The position numbers and the translations under genes were made by a program. Under the pieces are notes generated by a model that was not told the origin of the DNA, did no database searches, and worked only from the letters and a program-made list of their open reading frames with translations. This document shows positions 63,181 to 64,000 of a stretch of DNA of 64,000 bases, piece by piece; within the stretch, counting starts at the first letter, position 1; each line of letters starts with the position of its first letter. The DNA lies in assembly GCF_000711245.1 (NCBI RefSeq), contig NZ_JOMH01000001.1, positions 1,048,830-1,112,829 of the forward strand, in the 5' to 3' direction. The stretch is from Polycyclovorans algicola TG408 (GTDB lineage: Bacteria; Pseudomonadota; Gammaproteobacteria; Nevskiales; Nevskiaceae).

Positions 63181-64000
63181 TCAGTCGATGTCGAACACTG
63201 AATCATCGGCGTCAACGTTGATGGCTTCGGCACGCAGTGCGGCGAGGTTGTCGAGCCGGTCCGGGGCGTCCAGGTCGGCGAAGCAGAACAGCGCGGCGAC
63301 ATAGCCTCCAGCCGGCACGTCGCGAATCATGTAGCCATAGTCGTCATCGCCTTCGCGGCGTAACGCACCGGCGGCCAGCGGATTGAAGTTGCCGCCTTCG
63401 ACGTAATCGGTGAACTGCGCGAGCCCTTCGGGGAACAGATAGATGGCCGCGCCGATGTCGTCGTCTTCGGCATTGGCCGCACCCGGCCGACACTCGGCCG
63501 ACTCCAGCACGGTGCGGCTCACCGTGCCGCTGAGCTGCCGCGCGTTGTCAGGCAGCACAGCGCGAACCACCGGCCTGAAGCGGGCCGTCTCGACGCCGTC
63601 AAGGCGCGGGTCGGTGACCGAAAAGTGCGGCTCCAGCCGCAACCACAGCGTCTGCTCTTCGTCTTCTTCCACCCGAAAATCAACGGCGCTGATCGGCCCG
63701 TCAGTGGCCACCGGCTCCAGATCGCGCGCGCGGGTGTCATCCATGAAGCGAACGTCGCCGCCGTTGGCCGCCACCACCAGCCCGGCGCCGGTGTAGCGCG
63801 CCGAGCCGGCGTCGCTGATATCGATCAAAAGGCGGCGCTCGCCGGTGGTCCAGTCCAGCAGGTCTTCGCCGGCCAGCGCATCCGATGACAAACGCGTCGG
63901 GCTGCCACCTTCGGTCTGCAGCAGGACGCCGCGAACCTCCGGTTGCAGACTGCTGATGGTGAGCGCATCGCCGCGCGACAGCGTCACGTCAAGTTGTCCC
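63181..64000 (-). CDS. DUF4382-like secreted protein, N-terminus beyond the window
   Basis: The frame is open to the right edge (...GQLDVTLSRGDALTISSLQPEV), so the start and signal peptide lie outside. About 272 residues are visible. The pattern VRGVLLQTEGGSPTRL, DLLDWTTGERRLLIDIS and GARYTGAGLVV-like spacing resembles DUF4382 lipoproteins. An internal GTG at 63987 is not a convincing start. The C-terminus is aspartate-rich (VDADDSVFDID). Function unknown. Confidence 0.62.
   Translation of the reverse strand, partial: GQLDVTLSRGDALTISSLQPEVRGVLLQTEGGSPTRLSSDALAGEDLLDWTTGERRLLIDISDAGSARYTGAGLVVAANGGDVRFMDDTRARDLEPVATDGPISAVDFRVEEDEEQTLWLRLEPHFSVTDPRLDGVETARFRPVVRAVLPDNARQLSGTVSRTVLESAECRPGAANAEDDDIGAAIYLFPEGLAQFTDYVEGGNFNPLAAGALRREGDDDYGYMIRDVPAGGYVAALFCFADLDAPDRLDNLAALRAEAINVDADDSVFDID

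Overview
The window looks like a chromosomal segment of a free-living, aerobic gammaproteobacterium. It is GC-rich (my impression, not computed). The strongest taxonomic evidence is the block from about 36.1 to 48.9 kb, whose order is hemJ, argC, a coiled-coil membrane protein, bactofilin, erpA, anmK, M23 peptidase, tyrS, rRNA operon. From memory this matches the arrangement in Pseudomonas. The 16S gene, the AlkB and SO2930-type genes and the lipid genes make me think of the Nevskiales/Solimonadaceae, but that is a low-confidence guess which a 16S search would settle. I see no prophage, CRISPR array, intact insertion sequence or conjugation module.

Layout. 0-3.2 kb: a truncated 1-Cys peroxiredoxin, then a type II sulfide:quinone oxidoreductase (sqr) divergent from a FisR-like sigma-54 activator that keeps the three sulfane-sulfur-sensing cysteines, with a good -24/-12 promoter upstream of sqr. 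3.3-8.7 kb: a decayed TonB-dependent receptor, a secreted lipoprotein, and a large fusion of a parallel beta-helix domain with a diheme cytochrome. 8.8-17.6 kb: priA, an atypical photolyase/cryptochrome, two alpha/beta hydrolases, a DUF4105 (Lnb-like) envelope protein and a DUF3015 protein. 17.7-20.6 kb: the three-subunit proton-translocating transhydrogenase pntAA-pntAB-pntB. 20.8-25.3 kb: fatty-acid desaturase, AraC-type regulator, histone-deacetylase-like hydrolase, rubredoxin and alkane monooxygenase AlkB. 25.6-34.6 kb: metH behind a striking palindrome, a BCCT transporter with a porin, an MscS channel, slyX and two small conserved genes. 34.8-36.6 kb: cold-shock protein, bfd and bacterioferritin, hemJ. 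36.6-43.3 kb: argC to tyrS. 43.3-49.0 kb: a complete rRNA operon (16S, tRNA-Ile, tRNA-Ala, 23S, 5S) with promoter, boxA sites, processing stems and terminator. 49.1-64 kb: an MMPL/RND-type permease, an OmpA protein with calcium-binding repeats, a large lipoprotein, an acyl-CoA synthetase, typA, fatty-acid cis/trans isomerase, a thioredoxin-fold protein and a truncated DUF4382 protein.

How it fits together. One theme is membrane and hydrocarbon lipid chemistry: AlkB with rubredoxin, desaturase, acyl-CoA synthetase, cis/trans isomerase and an MMPL-type permease are the tools of an organism that oxidises alkanes or lipids and remodels its membrane under solvent stress. The transhydrogenase could supply NADPH. 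A second theme is sulfide detoxification (SQR/FisR). A third is iron handling (Bfd, Bfr, ErpA, HemJ). I found no clearly undescribed multi-gene system. The most interesting items are the beta-helix/diheme cytochrome fusion, the non-canonical photolyase, the palindrome before metH, the orphan terminator between alkB and metH, and the FisR/sigma-54 control region. All family assignments come from reading motifs; no database search was run.
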